A DNA stretch of 64,000 nt from Litoreibacter halocynthiae (GTDB lineage Bacteria > Pseudomonadota > Alphaproteobacteria > Rhodobacterales > Rhodobacteraceae), in contig NZ_SOBH01000002.1 of the NCBI RefSeq assembly GCF_004365635.1, positions 682,001 to 746,000 of the forward strand, given 5' to 3'. Of the stretch, positions 1-10,500 are shown one piece after another. Below the pieces are notes generated by a model. The model saw only the letters and a list, made by a program, of their open reading frames with translations. It ran no database searches and was not told where the DNA came from. The translations under genes and the position numbers were made by a program. Each line of letters opens with the position of its first letter. Within the stretch, counting starts at the first letter, position 1.

Positions 1-190
1 TGGAGGTCCGTTTGGCTTTGGCAGTGCCAGCACCGAGCTGAACAGCTGTGTAGCCGTCCTTCTCCATGGTGCGGTTGGCAACCACTTCCAGCTTGTCGAG
101 TTGAAGAACGGTCACAGGGATCTGCTTGCCGTCTTCCATGAAGAGGCGGGTCATGCCGACCTTCTTCGCAATTACACCAGAGCGCAACAT
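1..190 (-). CDS. rplC: 50S ribosomal protein L3, N-terminal part (cut by window edge)
   Basis: Only the first 63 codons are in the window; the rest lies to the left. Reading leftward from ATG at 188-190 the product begins [17 protein letters not shown], which is the classic L3 start, followed by the [11 protein letters not shown] stretch. L3 binds 23S rRNA early in 50S assembly. It starts 15 nt after the rpsJ stop, the order expected of the S10 operon, so it is cotranscribed with rpsJ. No oddity is visible in the part present. Confidence 0.95.
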   Translation of the reverse strand, partial: MLRSGVIAKKVGMTRLFMEDGKQIPVTVLQLDKLEVVANRTMEKDGYTAVQLGAGTAKAKRTS

Positions 191-205
191 ATCAAGAAGC
201 CCTCC

Positions 206-517
206 TTAAACCGAGATCTGGACGTCAACGCCGGCAGCCAGGTCGAGCTTCATCAGCGCGTCCACGGTCTGCGGGGTCGGGTCAACGATGTCGAGCAGAC
301 GCTTGTGCGTGCGGATCTCGAACTGATCGCGGGATTTTTTGTCCACGTGTGGGCCACGCAGAACGGTGAATTTTTCGATCTTGTTGGGCAGAGGGATCGG
401 GCCACGCACGTCAGCGCCGGTGCGCTTTGCGGTGTTTACGATCTCTTGGGTAGATGCATCCAGAACCCGGTAGTCGAACGCCTTCAGGCGGATGCGAATG
501 TTTTGGCTTGCGGCCAT
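206..517 (-). CDS. rpsJ: 30S ribosomal protein S10
   Basis: The 103-residue product has normal S10 length and the conserved features: [14 protein letters not shown] near the N-terminus, GPIPLPNK at about 39-46 and RTHKRLLDI at about 69-77. S10 is a 30S head protein and, as NusE, a partner of NusB in antitermination. It is the first gene of the S10 operon here, with rplC 15 nt downstream. An AAGGGG ribosome-binding site precedes the ATG. A candidate promoter lies about 120 nt upstream, giving a leader in which autogenous control would be possible; I cannot assign a known leader structure. Confidence 0.97.
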   Translation of the reverse strand: MAASQNIRIRLKAFDYRVLDASTQEIVNTAKRTGADVRGPIPLPNKIEKFTVLRGPHVDKKSRDQFEIRTHKRLLDIVDPTPQTVDALMKLDLAAGVDVQISV

Positions 518-643
518 GACATTTCCCCTTGGATTGGGGTCTCAACGGATTGGAGGACAGCGGCTCATCCGGCACCCTCGTCGCGTCGTTATGTGCGGAA
601 CATAAAGAGGGGCATGCGTGGCATACCCCTGTTCCTTGGGGAG

Positions 644-672
644 CGTATAGGGGGAGTCGGTGTGACGCGCAA
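644..672 (-). promoter_or_regulatory. candidate sigma70 promoter of the rpsJ operon
   Basis: On the minus strand a TTGCGC -35 box (667-672) and a TATACG -10 box (644-649) are separated by exactly 17 bp. This predicts a start near 637 and a leader of about 120 nt before rpsJ. Position and spacing fit; strength is inferred. Confidence 0.5.
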
Positions 673-805
673 CACCTTTTGCTGTGTTTTTGTGGGGTTT
701 AGAGAGAGTATCGCTAGGGCGTCGGATGGCGATGCTACATTGGTCCGAACCACTTAATGGTGGCCAAACACGTTCTTCATCGAAATGGTGGGTGACCACT
801 CCAAA

Positions 806-895
806 TCGCCAGCCCTTGCGGATGGGTAAAGCGCGTCTCGGAAACGGTCTAGTGGACCGTTTCAGCGCTGAGCGGACGGAGCCCCAGACTGGCGA
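806..895. repeat. nested inverted repeat in the gap between rpsJ and the small membrane gene
   Basis: The 427-bp stretch 518-944 has no convincing gene. Within it, outer arms TCGCCAG (806-812) and CTGGCGA (889-895) enclose a perfect 9-bp inner stem GAAACGGTC (841-849) / GACCGTTTC (855-863) with a 5-nt loop. There is no T-tract next to it, so it does not look like a simple terminator. It could be a structured RNA, a dispersed palindromic repeat or a remnant of a mobile element; the window has no second copy that I noticed. Confidence 0.45.
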
Positions 896-944
896 TGAAC
901 AGCGCCTACGGCTTGATTTCGGGCAGGGAAATTCTTGCCATCCA

Positions 945-1202
945 TTAAACCTGTAGGAGACCAGATGCGATTGAGAGGCCCTGAAGAAAAATTGCAATGG
1001 CAGTACTTAACGCGGCCTTCCGGTTTTGATCGGATACTTTGAGAGCCCAGTTGTATACGGGATTATCCCCCGGCCTCTCATTACCAATACTAAATCCAGT
1101 TCCCAAATTTGGAGGGGGATTAAGTTTAGCACTTGCATACCAAAAATATGCCGAAAAAAATGCCGCAGTAAGTGCCAGAGCCTGAATAGTTAGTTCAATC
1201 AT
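945..1202 (-). CDS. small membrane protein of unknown function between tuf and rpsJ
   Basis: This is an 85-residue open frame starting MIELTIQALALTAAFFSAYFW. It has a hydrophobic segment at about 5-22, a polar middle rich in Asn and Pro, and a second hydrophobic stretch at about 64-83. Two membrane passes are therefore likely. I recognise no family. It lies in the tuf-rpsJ gap directly behind the tuf terminator and is clearly more AT-rich than its neighbours, which suggests acquisition or weak codon selection. The ribosome-binding site is poor (GAG next to the ATG). It may be a real accessory gene or a chance frame; conservation would decide. Confidence 0.45.
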   Translation of the reverse strand: MIELTIQALALTAAFFSAYFWYASAKLNPPPNLGTGFSIGNERPGDNPVYNWALKVSDQNRKAALSTAIAIFLQGLSIASGLLQV

Positions 1203-1235
1203 CTCTTTTTACCCAGAATGAAAACCCAAAGTTCA

Positions 1236-1264
1236 AAAAAGGCCGCCTCCTTTCGGAAGCGGCC
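1236..1264 (-). terminator. intrinsic terminator of tuf copy 1
   Basis: The minus strand has a 10-bp GC-rich stem (one G-U pair) closed by a GAAA tetraloop (1241-1264), followed by a run of six T (1235-1240). It lies about 80 nt beyond the tuf stop. Confidence 0.85.
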
Positions 1265-1346
1265 TTTTGCATTATCTCTACCGAGTGGGTTCTCATTGCT
1301 TTGCTTCACAAAGCAACTGCCACCCACGCGGCGGGAGAACCCGCCG

Positions 1347-2522
1347 TTACTCGGTGATTTTGGACACAACACCAGCACCAACAGTCCGGCCGCCTTCGCG
1401 GATCGCAAAACGCAGGCCTTGCTCCATCGCGATGGGCGCGATCAGCTCGACGTCGAACTTCAGGTTGTCGCCTGGCATAACCATTTCCGTGCCTGCTGGC
1501 AGGTTCACGGTGCCGGTCACGTCAGTCGTGCGGAAGTAGAACTGCGGACGGTAGTTCGCGAAGAACGGCGTGTGACGGCCACCCTCTTCTTTGGTGAGGA
1601 TGTAGGCCTCGGCCTCGAACTTGGTGTGTGGTGTCACCGAACCCGGCTTGACCAGAACCTGACCACGCTCAACGCCGTCACGGTCGATGCCGCGCAGCAG
1701 GACGCCGACGTTGTCGCCTGCTTCACCGCGATCCAGCAGCTTGCGGAACATCTCGACACCGGTACAGGTGGTTTTTGTGGTGTCACGGATGCCCACGATG
1801 GACAGCTCGTCACCAACGTTAACCACACCGCGCTCGATACGGCCGGTCACAACCGTGCCGCGACCGGAGATCGAGAACACGTCCTCGATTGGCAGCAGGA
1901 ACGGCTGGTCAACAGCGCGCTCTGGTGTCGGGATGTATTCGTCAACAGCGGCCATCAGCTTGCGGATGGAGTCCTCGCCGATTGCTTCGTCGCGGCCTTC
2001 CATAGCGGCCAGAGCCGAGCCCGGGATCACTGGAATGTCGTCGCCAGGGTAGTCGTAGGAGGACAGCAGCTCGCGGATTTCCATTTCAACCAGCTCGAGC
2101 AGCTCGTCGTCATCCACTTGGTCAACTTTGTTCATGTAAACGACCATCTTCGGGATACCAACCTGGCGGCCCAGCAGGATGTGCTCGCGGGTTTGTGGCA
2201 TCGGGCCGTCAGCCGCGTTCACAACCAGGATCGCGCCGTCCATTTGGGCAGCACCGGTGATCATGTTTTTGACGTAGTCGGCGTGGCCGGGGCAGTCAAC
2301 GTGGGCGTAGTGGCGGTTTTCGGTCTCGTACTCGACGTGAGCGGTCGAGATCGTGATGCCACGGGCTTTTTCTTCGGGCGCGCCGTCGATTTGGTCATAC
2401 GCTTGGAAGTCACCGAAATACTTGGTGATCGCTGCTGTCAGCGTGGTTTTGCCGTGGTCAACGTGGCCGATTGTGCCGATGTTGACGTGTGGTTTAGAGC
2501 GTTCAAACTTTTCCTTAGCCAT
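1347..2522 (-). CDS. tuf: translation elongation factor Tu, copy 1
   Basis: EF-Tu of 391 residues, a GTPase delivering aminoacyl-tRNA to the ribosome. The G1 motif GHVDHGKT is at about 19-26, the DCPGH G3 motif near 76-80 and the NKVD G4 motif near 131-134; domains 2 and 3 follow intact. It is the last gene of the str operon (rpsL-rpsG-fusA-tuf) and ends at a strong terminator. A second copy lies at 24655-25830; the two proteins differ only at the last residue (Glu here, Asp there). The middle of the two genes is almost identical in DNA, while the ends differ at synonymous sites, the usual mark of gene conversion. Confidence 0.98.
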   Translation of the reverse strand: MAKEKFERSKPHVNIGTIGHVDHGKTTLTAAITKYFGDFQAYDQIDGAPEEKARGITISTAHVEYETENRHYAHVDCPGHADYVKNMITGAAQMDGAILVVNAADGPMPQTREHILLGRQVGIPKMVVYMNKVDQVDDDELLELVEMEIRELLSSYDYPGDDIPVIPGSALAAMEGRDEAIGEDSIRKLMAAVDEYIPTPERAVDQPFLLPIEDVFSISGRGTVVTGRIERGVVNVGDELSIVGIRDTTKTTCTGVEMFRKLLDRGEAGDNVGVLLRGIDRDGVERGQVLVKPGSVTPHTKFEAEAYILTKEEGGRHTPFFANYRPQFYFRTTDVTGTVNLPAGTEMVMPGDNLKFDVELIAPIAMEQGLRFAIREGGRTVGAGVVSKITE

Positions 2523-2613
2523 GATGGCCTCCTGATTTTTTGTGTGTTCAGACGGCGGGTCAGACCCGATGCCTTAGAAGTGGGACGATGCGCGCCCGAG
2601 GCGCGCATCGGAT

Positions 2614-4734
2614 TTATGCAAACTTGGCCTGAATTTCTTCAGAGATCGCGTGTGGTACTGGCTCGTAGTGATCGAACTGCATGGTGAAGTTCGCACGACC
2701 AGACGACATCGACCGCAGCGTATTGATGTAGCCGAACATGTTCGCCAAAGGCACGGTGGCGTCGATAGCAATCGCGTTGCCGCGTGTATCTTGGCCCTGC
2801 ACCTGACCACGACGCGATGTCAGGTCACCGATGATGCCGCCGGTATATTCTTCCGGTGTCACAACTTCGACCTTCATCACAGGTTCCAGCAGTTTGGCGC
2901 CAGCTTTGCGCATCCCTTCACGCATGCACATACGTGCTGCGATCTCGAATGCCAGAATGCTGGAGTCAACATCGTGGAACTTACCGTCGATCAAGGCCAC
3001 CTTGAAGTCGATCACGGGGAAGCCAGCCAGCGGGCCGCTATCCATAACGGACAAGATACCTTTTTCAACACCTGGGATGTATTCCTTTGGAATAGCACCA
3101 CCAACGATCTTGCTTTCGAACGAGTAACCTTCGCCCGGCTCTGTCGGGGAAATGATCATTTTCACTTCGCCGAACTGACCAGAACCACCCGACTGTTTCT
3201 TGTGGGTGTAGGTGTGCTCGACTTCGTGACCAATGGTCTCGCGGTAAGCAACCTGAGGCGCACCAATGTTGGCTTCAACTTTGAATTCGCGCTTCAAACG
3301 GTCAACCAGAATGTCGAGGTGAAGTTCGCCCATGCCCTTCATGATGGTTTGACCGGACTCGATGTCGGTCTCCACGCGGAAGGATGGATCCTCGGCAGCC
3401 AGACGTTGCAGACCCAGAGACATTTTCTCTTGGTCGGCTTTTGTCTTCGGCTCGACGGCAATCTCGATCACTGGATCGGGGAATGTCATCGTTTCCAGTA
3501 CCACCTGCTCTTTTTCGTCCGACAAAGTGTCGCCCGTGGTGGTGTTTTTTAGACCAGCCAGCGCGATGATGTCACCAGCAAACGCTTCGGTGATCTCTTC
3601 TTGCTTGTTCGAGTGCATCATAACCATGCGGCCGATACGCTCTTTGTTGCCCTTGGTGGTGTTCATCAGGTTATCACCCTTGGCGAGCTTGCCAGAGTAG
3701 ATGCGTGTGAACGTCAACGTCCCCATGTAAGGGTCGTTCATGATTTTGAACGCAAGGCCCGAGAATGGCATGTTGTCATCCGCACGGCGCGGAATATCAC
3801 GTGTTTCTGTCTCGTCGCCCGGTTTGAAGCCCATGTAGTCGACAACGTCCAATGGTGACGGCAGATAGTCGATTACAGCGTTAAGCAGCGGCTGAACACC
3901 TTTGTTCTTGAACGCGGAGCCACCCAGAACCGGAACAAACTTCAGCGCCAAGCAACCTTTGCGCAGCAATGCACGCAGAGACTTCACGTCAGGCTCTGTG
4001 CCCTCCATGAGGTATGCTTCCATCGCGTCGTCGTCCATTTCGACGGCGGCTTCGACCATTTTTGCACGCCACTCGTCGGCTTGCGCCTTCAGGCCGTCGC
4101 GGATTGGAGCTTTGATCCAGGATGCGCCAAGGTCTTCGCCCTGCCACAGCCACTCTTCCATGGTCACGAGGTCAATGAGACCTTCAAGCTCGGTTTCGGC
4201 ACCGATTGGGATGCCCACAGGAATAGCAGTTGCACCTGTGCGGTCTTCGATCATGCGAACGCAGTTAAAGAAGTCTGCGCCGATTTTGTCCATTTTGTTA
4301 ACGAACACAATCCGCGGAACTTTGTAGCGGTCGGCCTGGCGCCAAACAGTTTCGGTTTGCGGCTCAACACCTGCGTTACCGTCAAGAACGGTAACTGCAC
4401 CATCGAGAACCGCCAAGGAACGCTCTACTTCAATTGTGAAGTCAACGTGGCCCGGAGTGTCGATGATATTCATGCGGTGCTTCAGAGAGTCCGGCTCGGT
4501 GCCGTTCTCAGTGCGCTCCCAGAAAGTGGTTGTCGCAGCAGAGGTGATCGTGATGCCACGCTCCTGCTCTTGCTCCATCCAGTCCATGGTCGCTGCGCCA
4601 TCGTGCACTTCGCCGATGTTGTGGGATTTGCCTGTATAGAACAGGATACGCTCGGAGCATGTGGTTTTACCGGCATCAATGTGCGCAATAATACCGAAGT
4701 TCCGGTAGCGTTCGAGGGGATAGTCGCGTGCCAT
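2614..4734 (-). CDS. fusA: translation elongation factor G
   Basis: EF-G of 706 residues, the GTPase that drives translocation. The P-loop AHIDAGKTT is at about 17-25, the DTPGHVDF motif near 92-99 and NKMDK near 146-150; the C-terminal domains include the GMGELHLD motif. Length and motifs match the canonical EF-G rather than the EF-G2 paralogue. It follows rpsG by 15 nt and precedes tuf by 91 nt in the str operon, so the whole set is probably driven from the promoter ahead of rpsL. Confidence 0.98.
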   Translation of the reverse strand: MARDYPLERYRNFGIIAHIDAGKTTCSERILFYTGKSHNIGEVHDGAATMDWMEQEQERGITITSAATTTFWERTENGTEPDSLKHRMNIIDTPGHVDFTIEVERSLAVLDGAVTVLDGNAGVEPQTETVWRQADRYKVPRIVFVNKMDKIGADFFNCVRMIEDRTGATAIPVGIPIGAETELEGLIDLVTMEEWLWQGEDLGASWIKAPIRDGLKAQADEWRAKMVEAAVEMDDDAMEAYLMEGTEPDVKSLRALLRKGCLALKFVPVLGGSAFKNKGVQPLLNAVIDYLPSPLDVVDYMGFKPGDETETRDIPRRADDNMPFSGLAFKIMNDPYMGTLTFTRIYSGKLAKGDNLMNTTKGNKERIGRMVMMHSNKQEEITEAFAGDIIALAGLKNTTTGDTLSDEKEQVVLETMTFPDPVIEIAVEPKTKADQEKMSLGLQRLAAEDPSFRVETDIESGQTIMKGMGELHLDILVDRLKREFKVEANIGAPQVAYRETIGHEVEHTYTHKKQSGGSGQFGEVKMIISPTEPGEGYSFESKIVGGAIPKEYIPGVEKGILSVMDSGPLAGFPVIDFKVALIDGKFHDVDSSILAFEIAARMCMREGMRKAGAKLLEPVMKVEVVTPEEYTGGIIGDLTSRRGQVQGQDTRGNAIAIDATVPLANMFGYINTLRSMSSGRANFTMQFDHYEPVPHAISEEIQAKFA

Positions 4735-4749
4735 ATCAGATGCGCTCCC

Positions 4750-5232
<483 letters not shown>

Positions 5233-5604
5233 TTACTTCGGACGCTTCGCGCCGTATTTCGAACGACGTTGCTTACGATCTTTAACGCCTTGGGTATCCA
5301 ACACACCGCGCAGGATGTGGTAACGGACACCCGGAAGGTCTTTTACGCGACCGCCGCGGATCAGAACCACAGAGTGCTCCTGAAGGTTGTGGCTCTCACC
5401 ACCGATGTACGAGATGACCTCGAAACCGTTTGTCAGACGCACTTTGGCGACCTTCCGCATAGCGGAGTTCGGCTTCTTTGGTGTCGTGGTATAAACACGA
5501 GTACAAACGCCACGCTTTTGCGGGCATTGCTCGAGGTGCTGAGACTTGGAAGTCTTGCGTTTTGGCTGGCGCGGTTTGCGGATCAGCTGTTGGATCGTTG
5601 GCAT
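5233..5604 (-). CDS. rpsL: 30S ribosomal protein S12
   Basis: S12 of 123 residues, starting [12 protein letters not shown]. The open frame extends 13 codons further upstream, but the family start is this ATG. The decoding-centre loops are intact: [14 protein letters not shown] carries the lysine equivalent to E. coli Lys42 and [13 protein letters not shown] the one equivalent to Lys87, so the gene has the streptomycin-sensitive form. It is the first gene of the str operon; a promoter with consensus -35 lies about 225 nt upstream. Confidence 0.97.
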   Translation of the reverse strand: MPTIQQLIRKPRQPKRKTSKSQHLEQCPQKRGVCTRVYTTTPKKPNSAMRKVAKVRLTNGFEVISYIGGESHNLQEHSVVLIRGGRVKDLPGVRYHILRGVLDTQGVKDRKQRRSKYGAKRPK

Positions 5605-5827
5605 GGAGGATCGTCCCCTTGGTTTCAACTTCGTTTGGGACACACGCGCGTGCCCCGCTTAATTCTTGGTTGTATTTACGCGTCCGCAAACACAAAGACC
5701 CGCAGCGGGTTACCCTACCTGGGATCCGCGCGGTGGGATTACAGAGGATCGAGACGTCTTAAAGTGTCTGGATCGTGACCACTAAATTTTGATTGCAGGC
5801 CGAGCGATCCCCGACCTGATTGCGCGC

Positions 5828-5856
5828 GTGATATGCGGAGTCGCCAATAGTGTCAA
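5828..5856 (-). promoter_or_regulatory. candidate str operon promoter
   Basis: On the minus strand a perfect TTGACA -35 box (5851-5856) and a TATCAC -10 box (5828-5833) are 17 bp apart. The predicted start near 5821 gives a long leader of roughly 215 nt before rpsL. The interval 5605-5827 shows no gene and is best read as this leader. Confidence 0.7.
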
Positions 5857-5896
5857 CAGGTGCAGGCCGGATAAGGCCTCGAATTCCTGCAGCGTT

Positions 5897-6808
5897 TCAT
5901 CTTGGTCTAAGCCCAAAATGCTGACGTTTGGCTGTCAGGCGTTCGCGGTAGAGCGTGAACAGCCCGGTCGCGACAACGATCCCGGAGCCGAGCATGGTCA
6001 ATCTGTCTGGCCATTCGCCAAACAAGAACAGCCCTAAAATCAAAGCAACAACCAGACTTGTGTACCGGAACGGAGCGACGAACCCGATCTCCCCCGAGCG
6101 CATGGCCGAGACGGAAAAGACATAGCCACCGATTACGAAGAAGCTCGCGCCTGCCAGCCACATGATCGACGTCACGCTGACCGGTTGCCAAGGTTGCGTG
6201 ATGCTACCGACAGCGCCAAGCGACATCACCCCGATCGCCGCAGCAAGAGCGATGGTCATGGACGGCACCGCAGCAGAGATGCGGCGTGCGCACAGGTCGC
6301 GAACGGTCACGCAGACCACCGCCAGCAGCACATAAATGGAGTAGATGGAAAACCCGCTTCCCTCCCCGAAAAGGAAGGGCGGGCGCAAGATCAACATGAC
6401 CCCTGCGAAACCGACCAAAATCGCCATCAGGCGTTTCCAACCAACTGCCTCCCCCAGAAACACTGCCCCGGCGAGCGTTACGGTCAATGGCAGGGCTTGA
6501 AGAATTGCTGTGACGTCGGCAATTGGCATGTGGAACAGCGCGGAAATGAAGAAATACGCCGCAGCGATTTCCACAACGGTGCGTAGCGCGATCAGCATTT
6601 GGTCTTTGCGACTGATACGCGTCCGGAATGTCCCTGCCCGCCAAGCCATAAAGCCAATAAACGCAATCACTGCAATTGATCGCAGGAGCAAAGCCTGAAA
6701 CAGCGGCAACTCGCCCGAGAGTGACTTCATGCACGCGTCGTTCAAGGTAAAGGCGGTCATTGAGCCCATCATGAAAAGGGCGCCACGTGTGTTGTCTGAA
6801 AGGTCCAT
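5897..6808 (-). CDS. DMT-superfamily (EamA-type) permease
   Basis: About ten hydrophobic segments in two five-helix halves, with the typical EamA starts (GALFMMGSMTAFTLNDA at the N-terminus) and a central hydrophobic repeat, mark a drug/metabolite transporter. I chose the ATG giving MDLSDNTRGALF (303 residues); the open frame runs on to an upstream TTG and another ATG at 6850, but the membrane domain begins just after this site. The substrate cannot be told from sequence. It is a single gene between the str promoter and a divergent exported-protein gene. Confidence 0.85.
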   Translation of the reverse strand: MDLSDNTRGALFMMGSMTAFTLNDACMKSLSGELPLFQALLLRSIAVIAFIGFMAWRAGTFRTRISRKDQMLIALRTVVEIAAAYFFISALFHMPIADVTAILQALPLTVTLAGAVFLGEAVGWKRLMAILVGFAGVMLILRPPFLFGEGSGFSIYSIYVLLAVVCVTVRDLCARRISAAVPSMTIALAAAIGVMSLGAVGSITQPWQPVSVTSIMWLAGASFFVIGGYVFSVSAMRSGEIGFVAPFRYTSLVVALILGLFLFGEWPDRLTMLGSGIVVATGLFTLYRERLTAKRQHFGLRPR

Positions 6809-6983
6809 GGAATCGCAGTTATCACCGATATGCGGAACTGAACAGGACATGTTTGTCTCTGCGCTGGATGCCCCGAACGAACCATACAATCACGCGGAAA
6901 AAAAATGGAACCGGACGATCCATCAGACGTTGTCATCTCATAACAGACGCCAACTTGCGTCGTAGAAAATGAATGGAGACACC

Positions 6984-7463
6984 ATGTTTAAGTCACTTGT
7001 GCCCGCAGCGGCAGCCCTTCTGATGAGTTCGTCCGCGTTTGCAGAAACTTCGGTCAGCAGCGTTGATGTCACCGTCGATTTGACGGCGATCAAAAACGAG
7101 AGTGCCGCGGCTTACTACACCAGCATTGAGGAAGACCTCGAGACTGCGATTGTAGCCAAACTCACGGACCAACTTTCGGACGACGGAGCAAGCGTTGTAG
7201 TGGACATCGACGAATTGTCGCTGGCAAACAGCTTCCAGTCGATCCTCGGCCTTGAGGAATCCGAACTGGCGGGGTCGGTCAGTGTCAACAATCTGAACGA
7301 TAACTCGCAGCATCAAGCCTACGAACTTACAGTTTCGTACCTGCCAGCTCCGATCGTTTTTGATCCCGGTGAAGATATCGTCATCATCCGTCGGGACACC
7401 GCGGACTATTACATCCAGATGGTCGACACCTTTGCCGAGCATTTGACCGAAAAACTGAAATAA
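6984..7463 (+). CDS. exported protein of unknown function
   Basis: A 159-residue product with a clear signal peptide (MFKSLVPAAAALLMSSSAFA, cleavage probably after AFA). The ATG at 6984 is preceded by GGAG with 5-nt spacing; an ATG 15 nt upstream has no such site. The mature part is acidic, has an alternating Val/Asp pattern and no cysteines, and ends with a probable amphipathic helix. I recognise no family; a periplasmic role is inferred only from the signal. It runs against rpoC and shares a two-way terminator with it. Confidence 0.75.
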   Translation: MFKSLVPAAAALLMSSSAFAETSVSSVDVTVDLTAIKNESAAAYYTSIEEDLETAIVAKLTDQLSDDGASVVVDIDELSLANSFQSILGLEESELAGSVSVNNLNDNSQHQAYELTVSYLPAPIVFDPGEDIVIIRRDTADYYIQMVDTFAEHLTEKLK

Positions 7464-7487
7464 CGTCGGTTTCAGGATAATGAATGC

Positions 7488-7521
7488 AAAAGCGCCCGCC
7501 GAGTTCTCGGCGGGCGCTTTT
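7488..7521. terminator. bidirectional terminator between the exported protein and rpoC
   Basis: A long perfect GC-rich hairpin (AGCGCCCGCCGAG / CTCGGCGGGCGCT) is flanked by AAAA on the left and TTTT on the right, so it can end transcription from both convergent genes. Confidence 0.9.
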
Positions 7522-7544
7522 ATCTATCAACGGTAGACTGTGTC

Positions 7545-10500
7545 TTACTCGTCGCGGCTTTCAGGTGTTTCCACCACGATCGTCTCCATCGGTTCGTCCA
7601 TCGCGGACTCTTCCGGTGCAGCCAATGCCAGTGCGGCTTCCGCCTCGGCCTTGCGGGCCTCGATCACGACGTTGTCACGCTCTTGCGCGATACGGCGCAT
7701 CTTCTGCGTCGCACCACCTGTACCTGCCGGGATCAGGCGACCCACGATGACGTTCTCTTTCAGGCCGATCAGCTTGTCACGTTTGCCCATGGTAGAGGCT
7801 TCGGTGAGCACGCGGGTCGTCTCCTGGAAGGACGCGGCAGAGATGAACGAACGCGTTTGCAGCGACGCTTTGGTGATACCCAGCAGGATCGGCTCGCCCG
7901 TTGCAGGCTCGCCACCTTTCGAGATCGCCTTTTCGTTGGCGGCGTCGAACTCGGCCTTGTCCACATGCTCGCCTTTCAGAAGCGTGGTCATACCAGAACT
8001 CTGGATTTCCCACTTCTGCAGCATTTGACGAACGATAACCTCGATGTGTTTATCGTTAATCTTCACGCCTTGCAGACGATACACGTCTTGGACTTCGTCG
8101 ATCATGTAGTCGGCCAGAGCCTCCACACCCATGATGGCAAGAATATCATGCGGCGCAGGGTTGCCGTCCATGATGTAGTCGCCCTTCTGGACGAAGTCGC
8201 CTTCGGCCACAGGGATGTGTTTGCCTTTTGGCACCATGTATTCGACTTTTACTTCTGCATCATCCGAGGACTCAATCGCAATGCGACGCTTGTTTTTGTA
8301 GTCCTTGCCGAAGCGAACGTAGCCGTCGATTTCCGCGATGATGGCGTGGTCTTTGGGGCGACGTGCCTCAAAGAGTTCGGCCACACGTGGCAAACCACCG
8401 GTGATGTCCTTGGTTTTGGCACCCTCACGAGGAATACGCGCAACCACGTCACCAGCTTTGATGTCCTGACCGTCTTCGATGGACAGAATGGCATCCACAG
8501 ACATCGGATAGGTGGCTGGGTTGCCATTCTCCAGACGCACAGGTTCGCCGTCCGCACCTTCGATGATCACCTCGGGCTTCAGCTCGTTGCCTTTTGGTGC
8601 AGCACGCCAGTCGACCACAATCTTCTGGGTCATGCCGGTCGCATCATCGGTTTCGTCCTTAACGGCAATACCGGAGATGAGATCGACAAAGCGGGCTTTA
8701 CCGTCTTTCTCGGCGATGATCGGCAAGGTGTACGGATCCCATTCGAACAGCTTGTCGCCGCGAACAACTTTGGCGCCATCTTTGACGTGGATCTTGGAGC
8801 CGTAGCCGATCTTGTGACGCGCACGCTCGGTGCCGTTAGCATCGGTGATGGTCAGTTGCATGTTACGGCCCATGACCACTTTATCACCGGACGCATTCTC
8901 GAGAATGGACGCGTTTTCAAACGCGACCTTACCCTCTTGCGAGGCCTCGAGGAACGACTGTTGACCACCTTGTGCAACGCCGCCGATGTGGAACGTCCGC
9001 ATCGTCAGCTGTGTACCGGGCTCACCGATGGACTGCGCAGCGATGATGCCGACAGCTTCACCGGTGTTCACCAGCGTACCACGGGCCAAGTCGCGGCCAT
9101 AGCACATGGCGCAAACGCCTTCTTCAGCTTCACAGGTCAGAGGTGAGCGCATACGGGCAGCAGGAATGTCTGCCGCGTCGATCGCGTCAGCCTTACGCTC
9201 GTCAATCAGCTCGTCACGGGCAACGATGACTTCGTCCGTGCCAGGCATCAAGATGTCTTCCGCAGCCGTACGGCCCAGAAGGCGCTCGCCGATGGATGCC
9301 ACAACTTCACCGTCATTCACCGCCGAAGAGGCGTTGATGAAGTTGTCGGTGCCACAATCGTGCATGCGCACGATGCAGTCCTGAGCAACATCCACAAGAC
9401 GACGTGTCAGGTAACCGGAGTTCGCCGTTTTCAAAGCCGTATCCGACAGACCCTTACGGGCACCGTGGGTGGAGTTGAAGTACTCCAACACGGTCAGACC
9501 TTCTTTAAAGTTCGAGATGATCGGCGTCTCGATGATCTCGCCATTCGGCTTGGCCATCAGACCACGCATACCGCCCAGCTGTTTCATCTGCGTAACCGAG
9601 CCACGCGCACCGGAGTGGGCCATCATGTAAACCGAGTTCGGCTCGTTTTGCGAACCGTCTTCAGCCCGACCGGAGTCGGAAATGTTGGCCATCATGGCGT
9701 CGGTAACTTGGTCGTTACACTTCGACCATGCGTCGATCACTTTGTTGTACTTCTCGCCCTGAGTGATCAGGCCGTCCATGTACTGCTGCTCGAACTCTTT
9801 TACCTGCTCGCGTGTTCCATCAACGATGGGCCACTTGCTGTCAGGGATGATCATATCGTCCTTACCGAACGAAATGCCTGCCTTGAACGCTTCGCGGAAG
9901 CCCATGGTCATGATCTGGTCACAGAAGATCACAGACTCTTTCTGACCACAGTAGCGGTAGACCGTATCGATGACCTGCTGAACTTCCTTCTTACGTAGAA
10001 GGCGGTTCACCAGCGAGAACGGCGCTTTCGCGTTCAGCGGCAGCAGCGCGCCCAGACGGATACGGCCAGGAGTGGTCTCGAAGCGCGTCAGCACCTCGTT
10101 ACCTTCCTCGTCGATCTGCGGCAGGCGGGCTTGGATCTTGGCGTGCAGATGCACTTCGCCGGAATCCAGCGCGTGCTGAACTTCGTCGACATTAGCGAAG
10201 ATCTTGCCTTCGCCGTGCATGCCTTCGCGCTCCATGGTGATGTAGTAGAGACCAAGGATCATGTCCTGCGATGGCACGATGATTGGTGCACCGTTCGCAG
10301 GGGACAGGACGTTGTTCGTCGACATCATCAGAACACGCGCTTCCAGCTGGGCTTCCAGCGAGAGCGGCACGTGAACAGCCATTTGGTCGCCGTCGAAGTC
10401 AGCGTTAAAGGCCGAGCAGACCAGCGGGTGAAGCTGGATAGCCTTACCTTCGATTAACACAGGCTCGAACGCTTGGATGCCAAGACGGTGCAAGGTCGGC

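Noticed and set aside
542-997. 151-codon minus-strand frame upstream of rpsJ
   Set aside because: Arg/Pro/Ser-rich with no domain, and it covers the rpsJ promoter and the nested repeat.
1218-2687. 489-codon plus-strand frame opposite tuf copy 1 (and its twin 24562-26034 opposite copy 2)
   Set aside because: Exact antisense of EF-Tu; open only because of the strong codon bias of tuf. No ribosome-binding site and no recognisable protein.
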